34,318 bases of DNA from Acidimicrobiales bacterium (GTDB lineage: Bacteria; Actinomycetota; Acidimicrobiia; Acidimicrobiales; Aldehydirespiratoraceae), in NCBI GenBank assembly GCA_029263175.1, contig JAJCXZ010000059.1, positions 81,909 to 116,226 of the forward strand, given 5' to 3'. The first letter of the stretch is position 1. Each line of letters begins with the position of its first letter. Shown in pieces: positions 20,793 through 29,002 of the stretch. A program made the position numbers and the translations under genes. The notes beneath the pieces were generated by a model, which worked only from the letters and a program-made list of their open reading frames with translations, did not search any database and was not told where the DNA came from.

Positions 20793-22523
20793 ATGACGGA
20801 TCCCGTGTACGACCCGATCGCCGCGTTCGCGGCCACACTCGCGGGCCACGGGGTCACCGATGTGGTCATCAGCCCCGGGTCGCGGTCGACCCCGCTCGCC
20901 GTAGCGTTCCATGCCCGCCCTGACCTCCGTACGACGATTCATCTCGATGAGCGGTCGGCCGGCTTCTTCGCGGTCGGTCAGGCCCGGGCAACAGGGCGGC
21001 CTTCCGTTCTGATCTGCACATCCGGGTCCGCGGCGGCGAACTACCTGCCGGCCGTGGTCGAGGCCAACCACGCCGGTCTTCCTCTCATCGTCTGCACCGC
21101 TGATCGCCCGCCGGAGCTGCGGGACTGGGGCGCCGGGCAGACCATCGACCAGGTCGGCATCTATGGCCGCAACACGCGCTGGTTCGCCGACCTCCCTGTG
21201 CCATCTGACTGGTCCGAGGCCGCGGCTTCGATCGCGGCGATGCGTGCCATCGAAATGGCCACGGCGCCCCGTCGAGGCCCGGTGCATCTGAACTGGCCGT
21301 TGCGTGAGCCGCTCGAACCGGCCGGCCCCGTCCCGGTGCCCGATGCGATCGCCCCTCGGCCCAACCGACACGCCGACTTCCGGCTGGCTGAAGATCCACT
21401 CGGCGACCTCCCCCAGTTGGAGAAGGGCGTGATCATCGTCGGCCCCGACGTGGCTCCGAGCATCGCCGAGCAACACAAGATCTCAGATTGGATCTTGCGG
21501 TTCGCCGAGTCCGTTGCGTGGCCCGTCTTTGCCGAGCCGATCACCCAGCTCCGTCGCGGCCATCGCTACGGCGAGGAGTATGTGATGAACGCGGTCGATC
21601 ACCTGTGCAAGCACGCAACCGTCGACAGCCTTCGCCCTGACGTAGTGGTGCGTCTGGGGGCCAGCCCGACCACGAAGCCGGTGCGTGAATGGCTCGAGCG
21701 GGTCCAGCCCGAACATGTTGTGCTCATTGATCACGAACAGCGGTGGCACGATGCCTCCTTCACCGCCACCGAACACCATTCGGTCCCGCCTGTCACCGCT
21801 CTCGGTCGAGCGCGACGTCTCGGCAACGGGGTGCGAAATCGCAGCGAGTGGCTCGACGCCTGGTGGAATCTTGACGACAAGGCGTCCACCGTCGTGGATT
21901 GCATCGTTGCGGCGGGGCCACGCCTCAGTGCCCGGGTGACCCGCGAGTTCGTCGATGCTCTGCCCGATGAGGCGGTTGTCATGACCTCCAACTCGATGCC
22001 GGTGCGTGATCTCGACAGCTTCCTCGCCAACGGCGGCCCGAACACCACCTTTGTCGGGAACCGCGGTGCCAGTGGGATCGACGGCATCATCTCAACGGGG
22101 CTCGGCCTTGCGGCCTCCCAAGACGGGCCGGTCGTCGTCTACACGGGCGATCTCGCCCTTCTGCACGATCTGACCGGGCTGGCATCCGCCGCTCGTCTCG
22201 GCCTGCACCTCACCATCGTCTGCATCGACAACGACGGCGGCGGCATCTTCTCCCTGCTCCCGATCGCCCACGGCGATCGGGGTATCGACTTCGAGACACT
22301 GTTCCGCACACCCCATGGCATCGATCTCAGCGGACTCGACGGCTTCGCCGGCATACGGGCTTCGGTCCTCGGTGAAGATGTCGACATCGGTGAGGCCGTA
22401 CGAGCCGCGATCGCCTCGACCGCGGCCGGGGTTGATCTGCTGATCGTGCCGGTTGATCGCGACGCCGACGTCGCCCAACGCCGCAGCATCACCGCCGCAG
22501 TCGGAGAGGCGTTGTCTCGATGA
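20793..22523 (+). CDS. menD: SEPHCHC synthase MenD
   Basis: 576-aa thiamine-diphosphate enzyme that joins isochorismate and 2-oxoglutarate to form SEPHCHC, the second step of menaquinone synthesis. The N-terminal domain has SPGSRSTPLAVAFH, the substrate Arg/Glu region HLDERSAGFFAVGQA, CTSGSAAANYLPAV and ADRPPELRDWGAGQTIDQ. The C-terminal ThDP-binding domain has GNRGASGIDGIISTGLGLA, TGDLALLHDL and IDNDGGGIFS, the metal/diphosphate motif. Length matches the family (about 550-580). ATG 20793 lies one base after the MerR-MenF stop, with GGAG (20782-20785) as ribosome binding site inside that gene. Its last codons overlap menH by 4 bp. Confidence 0.96.
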   Translation: MTDPVYDPIAAFAATLAGHGVTDVVISPGSRSTPLAVAFHARPDLRTTIHLDERSAGFFAVGQARATGRPSVLICTSGSAAANYLPAVVEANHAGLPLIVCTADRPPELRDWGAGQTIDQVGIYGRNTRWFADLPVPSDWSEAAASIAAMRAIEMATAPRRGPVHLNWPLREPLEPAGPVPVPDAIAPRPNRHADFRLAEDPLGDLPQLEKGVIIVGPDVAPSIAEQHKISDWILRFAESVAWPVFAEPITQLRRGHRYGEEYVMNAVDHLCKHATVDSLRPDVVVRLGASPTTKPVREWLERVQPEHVVLIDHEQRWHDASFTATEHHSVPPVTALGRARRLGNGVRNRSEWLDAWWNLDDKASTVVDCIVAAGPRLSARVTREFVDALPDEAVVMTSNSMPVRDLDSFLANGGPNTTFVGNRGASGIDGIISTGLGLAASQDGPVVVYTGDLALLHDLTGLASAARLGLHLTIVCIDNDGGGIFSLLPIAHGDRGIDFETLFRTPHGIDLSGLDGFAGIRASVLGEDVDIGEAVRAAIASTAAGVDLLIVPVDRDADVAQRRSITAAVGEALSR

Positions 22524-23275
22524 GCCTGCCTGTCGTGGTGCTTCACGGATTCACGGGAAGCGGCCTCGCGATGGCGCCCCTGACCGACCGACTCTCGGCG
22601 GCGTCCGACATCGAGCGGGTGATTGCCCCCGACCTCGCCGGTCATGGGTCCGGTCCTCACTCTGCAGACGAGGCGGACTACACCGTCGATGCGATGGCGG
22701 ACTCGGTCGCCGGCCTGGTGGAAGGACCGGTCCATCTCATCGGCTACTCCATGGGTGGTCGGGTCGCACTGACGCTGGCCTGTCGACGGCCCGAACGAGT
22801 GGTGAGCCTTTCGCTCATCGGCGCTTCGGCCGGGCTCGCCGACCCCGCTGCCCGCGCTGTCCGCGCCGCGTCCGACGATGACCTCGCCGCTGATCTCGAA
22901 GCGGACCCGCCGGCATTCATCGATCGATGGATGCACAACCCGCTCTTTGCGACGCAAGAACGGCTCGGCCCTGGCGCATGGGCGGTGTCTCGGTCGCAGC
23001 GACTGGCGAACGACCCCGTAGCCATGGCTCGCAGTCTGCGTATGGGTGGCACCGGTCGGATGGTGCCTCTGCACCACATTCTCAGAGCCTGCACGATGCC
23101 GGTGGGGCTCATCGTGGGTTCGCTCGACGAGAAGTTCCAGGCGATTGCCGCCGATCTTGCCTTGGTGCTGCCGTGCGCGGACATCACATCGATCGCGAAC
23201 TCCGGCCACGCCACCCACGTCGAGCAACCGGACGCCACCGCGGCTGCGGTGCTCGCGACGATCGGCCGAGTGTGA
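22520..23275 (+). CDS. menH: SHCHC synthase MenH (alpha/beta hydrolase)
   Basis: 251-aa alpha/beta-hydrolase that eliminates pyruvate from SEPHCHC to give SHCHC. The fold starts at VVLHGFTGSG (5-14). The nucleophile elbow is GYSMGG with Ser77; Asp203 (GSLDEKF) and His230 (SGHATHVEQP) complete the triad, matching MenH organisation. The helical cap region contains the Arg/Trp-rich segment DRWMHNPLFA and LRMGGTGRM, as in MenH proteins. ATGA overlap with menD (22520-22523) and GTGA overlap with menC (23272-23275) imply translational coupling. Its place between menD and menC makes MenH more likely than a generic hydrolase. Confidence 0.9.
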   Translation: MSLPVVVLHGFTGSGLAMAPLTDRLSAASDIERVIAPDLAGHGSGPHSADEADYTVDAMADSVAGLVEGPVHLIGYSMGGRVALTLACRRPERVVSLSLIGASAGLADPAARAVRAASDDDLAADLEADPPAFIDRWMHNPLFATQERLGPGAWAVSRSQRLANDPVAMARSLRMGGTGRMVPLHHILRACTMPVGLIVGSLDEKFQAIAADLALVLPCADITSIANSGHATHVEQPDATAAAVLATIGRV

Positions 23276-24300
23276 AGTTCTCGATCACGCCATACGACCT
23301 GCGTCTGGTGGCGCCGTTCACCACGGCCCGTGCGACCGTCGACCGTCGCTCGGGTCTGCTCGTCACGCTGGCCGACGGCGAGCACGCCGGTTTCGGCGAG
23401 GTGGCCCCTATGCCGGGCTGGTCGCCGATCGACATCGATCGGGCCGGTGCCATGCTGCTGGCCGCTATTGCGGGCATCGAGGCCGGCGGTGACTTCGATG
23501 ACGCTCTCGATGACCTCGAACACGCCCCTGAAGTGCGAGCCGGCCTGGCCGGCGCGGCAGCGGACCTGGCCGCCCGCCGCCGTGGGCTCTCGCTCGCCCG
23601 TTCTCTCGACCCGGACTCGTCCTCGACTGTTGCGGTGAACGCTGTCGTCGGGTCCGGATCGCCAGCGCACACGGCGGCCGCGGGCCTCGACGCGATACAG
23701 CGAGGCTTCTCGGTCATCAAGGTGAAGGTCGGAGTCGTCGAGCCCGAAGTCGACATCGAGCGGGTGGCAGCGCTCCGGCGCGCGGTCGGCACGGATATCG
23801 AACTCCGGCTGGACGCAAACGGGGCTTGGGATCCGCTGACGGCGCAACGCGTGCTCGGCAGCGTCGCTGTCGACGAGATCGCATTCTGCGAGGAACCCGT
23901 CCCCGGCATCGACGCGATCGCGGCGCTGGGCGCAGCGAGCCCGATCCCACTTGCGATCGACGAGTCAGCGCGCACCGTCGACGACGTCGCTCGGGCGCTG
24001 GGCACCGGTGTGATCGACGTCGTCGTGATCAAGCCGCAATCGATCGGCGGACCGGATCTTGCCATGAGGGCAGTTCGATTGACCCGAGAATTCGGCGCCA
24101 CGCCGATCATCACCACCATGATCGACAGCGCCATAGGGGTGCGCCACGCCGTCCACGTGGCCGCCGCCAGCGGGGTGGACTTGGCCCACGGATTGGCGAC
24201 GTCGTCGAGCCTTGCCGACGACCTCGCCACTCCACCGATGATTGTCGACGGAACCATCTCGGTCGGGTCGTCGCCTGGTCTCGGTGTGACCCCGCACTGA
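23272..24300 (+). CDS. menC: o-Succinylbenzoate synthase MenC
   Basis: 342-aa enolase-superfamily enzyme that dehydrates SHCHC to o-succinylbenzoate. Catalytic residues are all visible: the KxK pair Lys150/Lys152 (SVIKVKVG), metal ligands Asp181 (LDANGAW), Glu207 (FCEEPVPG) and Asp230 (AIDESA), and Lys254 (VVIKPQSIGG). The N-terminal capping domain (MKFSITPYDLRL to GFGEVAPMPGWS) has the family's form. GTG 23272 overlaps the menH stop; the longer open frame further upstream is inside menH. The gene is last in the cluster: menB, menE and menA must be elsewhere. A weak stem (CTCGGC/GCCGAG, 24330-24358) follows. Confidence 0.95.
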   Translation: MKFSITPYDLRLVAPFTTARATVDRRSGLLVTLADGEHAGFGEVAPMPGWSPIDIDRAGAMLLAAIAGIEAGGDFDDALDDLEHAPEVRAGLAGAAADLAARRRGLSLARSLDPDSSSTVAVNAVVGSGSPAHTAAAGLDAIQRGFSVIKVKVGVVEPEVDIERVAALRRAVGTDIELRLDANGAWDPLTAQRVLGSVAVDEIAFCEEPVPGIDAIAALGAASPIPLAIDESARTVDDVARALGTGVIDVVVIKPQSIGGPDLAMRAVRLTREFGATPIITTMIDSAIGVRHAVHVAAASGVDLAHGLATSSSLADDLATPPMIVDGTISVGSSPGLGVTPH

Positions 24301-24321
24301 GCGCTCGCCTACTCTCCGCCC

Positions 24322-24378
24322 GTGGATCACTCGGCATGGAACGCGAAGTGCTGCCGAGCGCTCTCGGAGGGCACCTAG
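24322..24378 (+). CDS. Candidate leaderless 18-codon leader ORF
   Basis: Speculative short ORF starting at GTG 24322, with TACTCT (24310-24315) exactly 6 nt before it, the same geometry as real genes here. It would encode MDHSAWNAKCCRALSEGT. Its TAG stop coincides with the TAG of the -10 box of the next gene, 10 nt before that gene's start. The adjacent Cys pair recalls cysteine-responsive leader peptides of actinobacteria. It may equally be a chance frame. Confidence 0.25.
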   Translation: MDHSAWNAKCCRALSEGT

Positions 24379-24381
24379 GGT
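24376..24381 (+). promoter_or_regulatory. Leaderless -10 box for the nucleotidyltransferase
   Basis: TAGGGT ends 6 nt before GTG 24388. No ribosome binding site is seen. This suggests that the gene is transcribed separately from the men operon. Confidence 0.5.
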
Positions 24382-24387
24382 TGCGGC

Positions 24388-25221
24388 GTGAGTCTCACTC
24401 TTGTTGTCATGGCGGCCGGCTTGGGTTCTCGTTTCGGCGGGACCAAGCAGTTGGCGGAAATCGGATCCAACGGCGAGGCGTTCCTCGATTTCGCGATCAC
24501 CGACGCGGCTGATGCGGGCGCCGACAAGGTCGTACTGGTCGTGCGGAGCGACATCGAGACAGATGTCCGGCATCATCTCGCCAAGCATCCTCACGACATC
24601 GAGATCGCGTTCGTGCTGCAAGACACGCACGGTCCGCGACGGAAGAAGCCGTGGGGCACCGGCCATGCCGTGCTCACGGCCGCGCCCGAGGTCGACGGCG
24701 CCTTCATCGTGATCAACGCCGACGACTACTACGGGCGCTCAACCTACGCGGCGGTCGCCGAAGCCGCCGTCGACCTGCCCGACGATCGTTCACTGCTTGC
24801 CGGTTTTCGACTCGATCAGACTCTTCCGGAAGCGGGCGAGGTGAGTCGAGGCATTTGTGGCGTCGAGGGCAGCGAGATGATCTCGCTCGTGGAGACCCAT
24901 GGCATCGGCCGCCGTGAGGATGGTTCGATCACCGCCACCGATCCCGCAGGCCCTCTGGCCGACGACGCTGTGGCGTCGATGAACTGCTGGGTGTTTCCTC
25001 ACTGCTTGTTCGATGAGCTGGATCGTGGCTTCGCCGACTTCCTCGCCGATCACGGACACGAGGAGAAGGCCGAATATCTGCTCCCTTCGGTCGTGCACGA
25101 GCTCATGGCTGCCGGCGAACTGACCGTCGGTGTGGTGCCTACGTCCGAGCCGTGGGTTGGCGTCACCAACCCTGATGACCTCGAGGTCGCCCGCCGCCGG
25201 ATCGCCGAACTACGCGGATAG
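24388..25221 (+). CDS. NTP-transferase-fold nucleotidyltransferase
   Basis: 277-aa protein with the nucleotide-binding signature of sugar-phosphate nucleotidyltransferases: LVVMAAGLGSRFGGTKQLAEIG near residues 5-25, here split as the G-x-G-x-R signature AAGLGSRFGG and the following Lys. The metal-binding aspartates are in VINADDYYG. PWGTGHAVLTAAP is the middle substrate loop. It would activate a sugar or alditol phosphate with an NTP, for a cell-surface glycan or a nucleotide-linked metabolite. No glycosyltransferase or kinase sits nearby to name the substrate. GTG 24388 is supported by the TAGGGT box. It converges with the DUF427 gene; the 133-bp gap holds no gene. Confidence 0.83.
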   Translation: MSLTLVVMAAGLGSRFGGTKQLAEIGSNGEAFLDFAITDAADAGADKVVLVVRSDIETDVRHHLAKHPHDIEIAFVLQDTHGPRRKKPWGTGHAVLTAAPEVDGAFIVINADDYYGRSTYAAVAEAAVDLPDDRSLLAGFRLDQTLPEAGEVSRGICGVEGSEMISLVETHGIGRREDGSITATDPAGPLADDAVASMNCWVFPHCLFDELDRGFADFLADHGHEEKAEYLLPSVVHELMAAGELTVGVVPTSEPWVGVTNPDDLEVARRRIAELRG

Positions 25222-25354
25222 GTCAGCACTCCGCCGAGCATTGTGGCGAGCGTTGCACCTGTGCACGAGATGCCGGCATCCGGGGAGGAACCCTCGACGA
25301 CACGCAGCATTCCCGGGCCTATCTCGACAGCGGCACGGGCGTCGTCTCATACTT

Positions 25355-25990
25355 TCAACTGAAAGGGGTGACTGGTCGCCACTCCGGATCGCCATCCACG
25401 ACGAGGTCGATCTTCTCGTTGTAGAAGCACACGAGTTCCTTGACGGGAGCAGACTCCGGGAGCGGGTCGTCGTAACCCCACACCAGGTCCTCGTAGAGCT
25501 CACCATCGATGGCGACGCTCCAATATCGGGCAAACCCCTTGTAGGGGCATCCGGTCGAGGTGGGCGTCGGCGAGAGGAGGTCCATGCGGACGTCTGCTTT
25601 GGGCAGGTAGTAGCGCGGCGGGAGTCCCGTCTCGAAGAGGATCGTCGGCCGACTCGAATCGGCGACGACGGTCCCGGCGACCGACACGACGACATGGCGC
25701 GATGATTGCAGGCAATCGATCCGAGCAAACGGGCTCCGGGGATGGATGATGACCTCTTCGTCCTCCTCCAACCAGCGATCGACGGCGTTCCAATCGACCT
25801 TCACATGCTCGGCGAGGTTGGCTGCCGTCGTGGTGGCAAGGCTCGCATCGACGTCGGCCACGGGAAAGTACCACCAGGGGTAGTACTGGTGTTCCCAGCC
25901 GAGCTTCGCCGCTCGGGAGTCGACTACGACTCGGTCACCGATCATCCCCCGGATCCACTTGCCGGTCGGTTCAATCCGAAGGAGTTCCAT
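25355..25990 (-). CDS. DUF427 domain protein
   Basis: 211-aa protein with the DUF427 fold. Typical segments are RVVVDSRAAKLGWEHQYYPW, VVADSSRPTILFETGLPPRYY (first strands and ligand pocket), and STGCPYKGFARYWSV near residues 145-160, the family hallmark. An N-terminal part (residues 1-100) contains a related, more divergent copy, so this is probably the two-domain form found in actinobacteria. Function of the family is not established. It is read with the M20 peptidase gene: its ATG 25990 is 10 nt after that stop, with GAGAGG as a recognisable ribosome binding site. A small inverted repeat CTTTCA-AC-TGAAAG (25352-25365) overlaps the stop codon. Confidence 0.85.
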   Translation of the reverse strand: MELLRIEPTGKWIRGMIGDRVVVDSRAAKLGWEHQYYPWWYFPVADVDASLATTTAANLAEHVKVDWNAVDRWLEEDEEVIIHPRSPFARIDCLQSSRHVVVSVAGTVVADSSRPTILFETGLPPRYYLPKADVRMDLLSPTPTSTGCPYKGFARYWSVAIDGELYEDLVWGYDDPLPESAPVKELVCFYNEKIDLVVDGDPEWRPVTPFS

Positions 25991-26000
25991 GGTCGCCCTC

Positions 26001-27353
26001 TCAGCCGAGGATGTCGGTGACGATGTCGTGGTAGAAGCGGGTCGTGAGGTGCAGCGATTCGGTGTCGATGCGCTCGTTGTGGCCGTGGAACCGCGTGGAG
26101 AAGTCGCCCTGCGTCACGGTGGGGCTCAGGAGCCCGGCGCCGTAGGCGACGGCGCCGAGGTCGCGGTGCACCCGGGCGTCGGTGAAGCCCACCGACATCT
26201 GCGGCACCAGGCGCGCCGAGGGGAACGGTCGACCGGCGGCACGCTGCAACGCATCCCACAGCGGTGTGTCGACTCGGCTCACCGAGGAGGGATCGTTCAT
26301 CAGCTTGGTGACCTCGACATGCTCGTAGAGATCGCCGAGCGCGGCACGTAGGTGGGCGTCGACCTCCTCGGTCGAGTCGCCGGGCACGGTGCGAATGTCG
26401 ACGTCAATGTCGACCGTGTCGGGGATGATGTTGGTCTTCGTCTGTCCTACGGCGACATTCGGCGAGAATGTCGTGTGCGTGCAGGAGTGCAGGAAGCTGG
26501 CGGCGGCAGCATTTGGCAGGGCGGCCAGAGCGGCGTCGATCTGGGTCTCGTCGAGCAGCACGGATTTGGCGTCGTCGTCGATGTCCATGGCCTCGACCTG
26601 GGGCCGCCAGAACTCGTTGAACCGCGGCGCGGGCCCGTAGTCGGCCAGGCGCTGGACCACCCCGGCCGCCTTGATCAGCGCATTGTCCTTGCGGAAGGGC
26701 ATCGAACCGTGACCAGGCACGCCGCGAATCCGAAGCCGACGCCATGCGACCCCCTTCTCGCCCACGGTCATGCTTATCGTCGGGCCGCCTGCGTCGCCCC
26801 CGTGCAGCCCACCGTTCTCCGTGAGCAGGTAGTCGGTGGTGATCACGTCGGGATGATTGTCGGCCATCCAGCGGGCGCCGTACGCCGAGCCGGCCTCCTC
26901 GTCGGCGACAGCGAAGTAGACCAGGTCGCCCGTCGGCTTGAAGCCGGTGACGGCGAGGTTCCGGAACACCACGGCCATTGACGACGTGAGGTTGAGCATG
27001 TCGACGGCGCCACGCCCCCAGACCTCGTCGGTGCCGTCGGCGTTGCGGATGATCTCACCGCCGAACGGGTTCGCGTCCCAACCGTCCTCGTTGACCGGCA
27101 CCACGTCGGTGTGGCCGTTCAGGCAGAGTGAGGGTGCGTCAGGATCCGACCCCTCGATTCGGGCCACCAGCGAGGTGCGCCCAGGAGCAGCGTCGTAGCG
27201 TTCGACGTCGATGCCGGCGCCCTCCAGGAAGGTCGTCAGGAGGTCGGCATTGCGGACCTCCTGGCCCGACTCCTCGGTGCCTTCGTTCACGCATGCGTTC
27301 TGGATCAACGCTTGCAGGAGTTCGATGGTTTCGTCGCCACGTGGTTCAGCCAT
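26001..27353 (-). CDS. M20 family metallopeptidase
   Basis: 450-aa zinc-dependent amidohydrolase/dipeptidase-like enzyme of peptidase family M20. Zinc-site motifs are present: LNGHTDVVPV (His ligand and Asp), GRGAVDML (bridging Asp; usual D-M-K is D-M-L here), ADEEAGSAYGARW (catalytic Glu and Glu ligand). The lid domain starts at RLRIRGVPGHGSMPF (dimerisation-domain His). A late His is in TRFHGHNERID near the C-terminus, the final metal ligand. ATG 27353 (MAEPRG) is chosen; a TTG at 27365 would add four residues. It is probably cytoplasmic as no signal peptide is seen. Substrate (N-acyl amino acid or dipeptide) unknown. First gene of a two-gene operon with DUF427. Confidence 0.9.
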   Translation of the reverse strand: MAEPRGDETIELLQALIQNACVNEGTEESGQEVRNADLLTTFLEGAGIDVERYDAAPGRTSLVARIEGSDPDAPSLCLNGHTDVVPVNEDGWDANPFGGEIIRNADGTDEVWGRGAVDMLNLTSSMAVVFRNLAVTGFKPTGDLVYFAVADEEAGSAYGARWMADNHPDVITTDYLLTENGGLHGGDAGGPTISMTVGEKGVAWRRLRIRGVPGHGSMPFRKDNALIKAAGVVQRLADYGPAPRFNEFWRPQVEAMDIDDDAKSVLLDETQIDAALAALPNAAAASFLHSCTHTTFSPNVAVGQTKTNIIPDTVDIDVDIRTVPGDSTEEVDAHLRAALGDLYEHVEVTKLMNDPSSVSRVDTPLWDALQRAAGRPFPSARLVPQMSVGFTDARVHRDLGAVAYGAGLLSPTVTQGDFSTRFHGHNERIDTESLHLTTRFYHDIVTDILG

Positions 27354-27456
27354 GGCGCCAGTCAACTACACGTGGCGTGGCGCTGGGAATCCGTCGCGTG
27401 TGCGGCGAGCCGCTCTGTTCCCGGGCCCGGCCTCGCTCTTCGGCCGGCGAACGCCC

Positions 27457-27462
27457 TACGAT
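27457..27462 (+). promoter_or_regulatory. Leaderless -10 box for the small lipoprotein
   Basis: TACGAT ends exactly 6 nt before ATG 27469. It supports a real short gene at this place even though the product is small. Confidence 0.5.
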
Positions 27463-27468
27463 CCTCGA

Positions 27469-27618
27469 ATGCGCGAGCGGCAGCACGGATCGACAACGCG
27501 CCGTGTGCTCGCGGCAGTCATCGTCTCAGTGCTGCTGTCCACCGGTTGCACTCGCGCCGCCGACGTCGAGCTCGGAGTTGCCCAACACCTCGGAGCAGCT
27601 GCAACTCCGCTCTACTAG
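27469..27618 (+). CDS. Very short putative lipoprotein
   Basis: 49-aa protein with a convincing lipoprotein signal: basic N-region MRERQHGSTTRR, hydrophobic core VLAAVIVSVLL, and lipobox LLSTGC with Cys27. The mature part would be only 23 residues. It may be a true small lipoprotein, or the front of a longer one cut short: another frame continues as SSELPNTSEQLQLRSTS, which looks like a typical lipoprotein linker, so a frameshift near 27560 is possible. Its TAG stop (27616-27618) overlaps the stop of the convergent inositol-phosphate synthase gene, which argues that the gene ends here. Promoter: TACGAT 6 nt upstream. Confidence 0.55.
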   Translation: MRERQHGSTTRRVLAAVIVSVLLSTGCTRAADVELGVAQHLGAAATPLY

Positions 27619-28916
27619 CCGACTTCGCTGTGGGTGACGGCTTGTTCGCCCATCCACTCGCGCAGGGTGTTCTTGAGCTTGGTCTGCTGGATGAAGAGAT
27701 CCTGCTCGGCAGGCGCATCGCCCGCTGACTGCGGGGCCTTCAGGTAGAAGCTGAGCCACTCCTGCACGCCGGACTCACCGGCACGGTGGGCGAGATCCAT
27801 GAACAAGGCCAGGTCGAGCACGATCGGCGCGGCGAGGATCGAGTCGCGGCACAAGAAGTCGATCTTGATCTGCATGGGGTAGCCCATCCAGCCGAAGATG
27901 TCGATGGCGTCCCAGCCCTCCTTGTTGTCGCCGCGGGGCGGGTAGTAGTTGATCCGCACAACGTGATCGACGTTGCCGTAGAGCTCGGGGTAGACGTCGG
28001 GTTCGAGGATCTTGTGAAGAACGCCGAGCTTCGACTCTTCCTTGGTCTTGAAGTTCTCCGGGGCGTCGAGCACCTCGCCGTCGCGGTTACCGAGAATGTT
28101 GGTGGAGTACCAGCCGCGAAGGCCGAGCATGCGGGCCTTGAGGCCGGGAGCGATGAGAGTCTTCATCAGGGTCTGGCCCGTCTTGAAGTCCTTGCCCGCG
28201 ATCGGCACTCCGCGAGTCTTGGCCAGCTCCATCATGCAGGGGAGGTCGGTCGAGAGGTTGGGTGCGCCGTTGGCGAACGGAACGTCGCTCTGGAGGGCGG
28301 CGTAGACGTAGAGCTGCGAGGGCGAGATGTTGTCGTCGTTGTCCTTCATGCCCTGTTCGAACGAAGCGACGGTCTCGTGGACGGCCGACGCCTGCTGGAA
28401 GGCTTCGGTCGAGCCGCACCAGACCATGACCAGACGGTCACAGTTGTTCTCGGTGCGGAAATTCTCGATGTCGGCCATGAGGGCCATGGCCTGGTCCCAC
28501 TTGTTGGTTTCCTTCTTGACCCGCGTGCCGTCGAGACGGCTCACCCACTTCTGGTCGAAGACGGCGTCCATGGCGACAACACCCTCGAGTTCGGCGGAGA
28601 TGGGCGCAAGGTCCCTCTCGTCGAGCACACCACAGGTGCGAGCGGCCTCGAGGGCGTTGGCGGAGATCGGATCCCAGCCGCCGAAGACGATGTCGTCGAG
28701 CTTGGCGATGGGGACGAAATCCTTGATGAGCGGGTTGCGGCCCTCGTCGCGTGTGCCGAGGCGGATATGCGCCATTTGTGAGACGGAACCCAGCGGGGCG
28801 ACGCCTTGCTGGCGGGCGGTGAGGACACCGGCGATGAATGTTGAGGCCACGGCGCCAAGCCCAGGCGTCAGAACGCCGAGCTTTCCGGTGGCGGGAGGGA
28901 TATCACGAGCAGTCAT
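27615..28916 (-). CDS. ino1: Myo-inositol-3-phosphate synthase
   Basis: 433-aa NAD-dependent isomerase making 1D-myo-inositol 3-phosphate from glucose 6-phosphate, feeding phosphatidylinositol, mycothiol and compatible solutes in actinobacteria. The NAD-binding loop is VLTPGLGAVASTFIAG near the N-terminus. Further signatures are VFGGWDPIS, VMVWCGSTEA, SDVPFANGAPNLS, IAGKDFKTGQT (active-site Lys region), GWYSTNILGNRDGEVL and the C-terminal DSILAAPIVLDLALFMDLA. Length is near that of the larger bacterial forms. A TATCGT box on this strand lies 7 nt before ATG 28916. The divergent LysR-type gene and the dyads between them suggest it is a regulatory target. Confidence 0.93.
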   Translation of the reverse strand: MTARDIPPATGKLGVLTPGLGAVASTFIAGVLTARQQGVAPLGSVSQMAHIRLGTRDEGRNPLIKDFVPIAKLDDIVFGGWDPISANALEAARTCGVLDERDLAPISAELEGVVAMDAVFDQKWVSRLDGTRVKKETNKWDQAMALMADIENFRTENNCDRLVMVWCGSTEAFQQASAVHETVASFEQGMKDNDDNISPSQLYVYAALQSDVPFANGAPNLSTDLPCMMELAKTRGVPIAGKDFKTGQTLMKTLIAPGLKARMLGLRGWYSTNILGNRDGEVLDAPENFKTKEESKLGVLHKILEPDVYPELYGNVDHVVRINYYPPRGDNKEGWDAIDIFGWMGYPMQIKIDFLCRDSILAAPIVLDLALFMDLAHRAGESGVQEWLSFYLKAPQSAGDAPAEQDLFIQQTKLKNTLREWMGEQAVTHSEVG

Positions 28917-28923
28917 GTGCAGA

Positions 28924-28995
28924 ACGATAAGAGCTATCGAACGCGCGGCATAGTCAGTGAAGAAAGACTGAACTGTCCTGCATCGGGTCTATCGT
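28924..28995. promoter_or_regulatory. Divergent ino1/LysR control region
   Basis: Both directions have a TATCGT box 7 nt before a start codon: complement of 28924-28929 for ino1 (ATG 28916) and 28990-28995 for the LysR gene (GTG 29003). Between them are two dyads: TCAGT-8 nt-ACTGA (28954-28971) and CGATA-AGAGC-TATCG (28925-28939), the second overlapping the ino1 -10 box. This matches the usual layout of a LysR-type regulator and its divergent target. Confidence 0.5.
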
Positions 28996-29002
28996 GAGTG
29001 GT

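Noticed and set aside
22139-24257. Several long minus-strand frames opposite menD, menH and menC
   Set aside because: All mirror secure men genes and contain no family motif.
24330-24358. CTCGGC/GCCGAG stem after menC as terminator
   Set aside because: 6-bp arms with a 17-nt loop and no T-run; too weak to call.
25222-25354. Gap between the nucleotidyltransferase and DUF427 genes as a place for a terminator or small gene
   Set aside because: Only a short CTTTCA/TGAAAG repeat (25352-25365) with a 2-nt centre and no T-run is present; open frames here are extensions of shadows.
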